From Epichloe hybrida (lineage: Eukaryota > Ascomycota > Sordariomycetes > Hypocreales > Clavicipitaceae): 64,000 nucleotides of DNA. The stretch lies in the NCBI GenBank assembly GCA_019022495.1, contig JAFEKR010000019.1, forward strand, positions 186,001-250,000. The letters are read 5' to 3'. The notes under the pieces are model-generated. The model was given only the letters and a program-made list of their open reading frames with translations, was not told where the DNA came from and did no database searches. The position numbers and the translations under genes were made by a program. The number at the start of each line of letters is the position of its first letter. Positions within the stretch are counted from its first letter, which is position 1. Shown piece after piece: positions 63,385 to 64,000 of the stretch.

Positions 63385-64000
63385 ATGGTCGAAGACGAGA
63401 AGCGGGAAGCAACGGTGACGGCAGAGGGAACTTCGCGCCGTCTTTCTGCTGCGCCGTCCGAGAAGTGGGAACACAACTCGGTAAGATGACTCGAGAATTT
63501 TCCCCTTCCATGTCGCTGAAGCAGTCCTTTGGGTGTTGAGTTCGACATGACAAAACACAATCTTGTACTTTTTTTTTTTTTTCTTTCATCTTTTTTTTTT
63601 GCGAGGCTGCTGATGACAAGAGAGAAATTACCGCCATCCATGCTGACTGACGTGCGTTCTGCGCCTAATACAGCAGGTTCCCTTCTCGTACGACGAAGAT
63701 GACAACTTTGGCCGCCGAGGCGAACAACTACACACACCTACAGCTACTGAGCATGATCTCAATGTCACTGAAGATGATCTCCTCGAGGCCAAGGAGCTCG
63801 CCTCCCAGTACACCCTCGACGAAGTTCGCGAGATCATGGTACGGGTCCGCAAGATACACGAAAAAGACCCCAATTTTCCGACGATAGTCATCGAAAAAGT
63901 TAAAACGTTCCTTGATAACGAGTCCGTCTTCCAAAATCCAGATCAGCATCAGCACCTCATCCAAGAAATGAAACTCGAGGCCGCCTTGGTCACCAGCAAC
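63385..64000 (+). CDS. OPT-family oligopeptide transporter, N-terminal part
   Basis: Exon 1 is 63,385-63,480 (32 codons, start context GCCATGG). Intron 63,481-63,673 has donor GTAAGA, a CTGAC-like branch site and acceptor TACAG; a 3-bp shift to CAGCAG is equally possible and would drop one Gln. Exon 2 runs from 63,674 to the window end, giving 141 residues so far. The sequence is the cytosolic N-terminus typical of fungal OPT transporters: ASQYTLDEVREIMVRVRKIH, DPNFPTIVIEKVKTFLDN, and HQHLIQEMKLEAALVTSN, which immediately precedes the first membrane segments. OPT proteins import small peptides or glutathione-like compounds across membranes by proton coupling; substrate cannot be told here. 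The intron carries two long T-runs (63,570-63,600). Confidence 0.85.

Overview
The window looks like nuclear DNA of a filamentous ascomycete, most likely a Sordariomycete and plausibly Hypocreales. The reasons are short spliceosomal introns (62-193 bp), orthologues of the glucose-repression regulator REG1 and the mitochondrial RNase CYT-4, an OPT oligopeptide transporter, and a sharp split between GC-balanced gene DNA and very AT-rich, TpA-rich, CpA-poor DNA. That split is the signature of repeat-induced point mutation (RIP, C to T and G to A). The species assignment is inference.

Layout: 1-12,560 is RIP-degraded repeat DNA (minus-strand Ty1/copia element C1 with a hAT-like insert, minus-strand Ty3/gypsy element G1, then unassigned relic DNA). 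12,561-23,086 is a gene island with two convergent genes, REG1 (+, 16,107-17,928) and cyt-4 (-, 19,670-22,942). 23,087-58,915 is about 36 kb of nested, rearranged, RIP-degraded transposons: a PIF/Harbinger-like element T, copia element C2, several hAT copies including a transposase relic, two further gypsy relics (G2, G3) and a second copia lineage (C3). 58,916-63,384 is GC-balanced intergenic DNA, and 63,385-64,000 is the start of an OPT transporter gene running off the window.

Only three genes appear functional. REG1 (PP1 regulatory subunit) and CYT-4 (mitochondrial RNA turnover) end tail to tail; nothing suggests an operon or a metabolic cluster. The transposon blocks flank them closely, and the cyt-4 start codon is only about 145 bp from the first transposon end.

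The main observation is structural. Six pairs of target-site duplications (TSDs), belonging to T, C2, an element called F and three hAT insertions (A, D, G), can be matched by eye across the 23-54 kb block, but the partners are now far apart or in opposite orientation. All six pairs are satisfied by one ancestral order, and that order becomes the present one by exactly two inversions with breakpoints inside inverted hAT copies. Either this is a record of transposon-mediated inversion in heterochromatin, or the assembly was misjoined through these 2-kb copies. Other points of interest are decamer satellite arrays, a hairpin-bearing minisatellite in the copia leader, an over-represented palindromic 9-mer in gene-island intergenic DNA, and a GC-AG intron in cyt-4. 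All coordinates of degraded elements were read by eye from conserved motifs and are approximate unless fixed by a TSD or terminal repeat.
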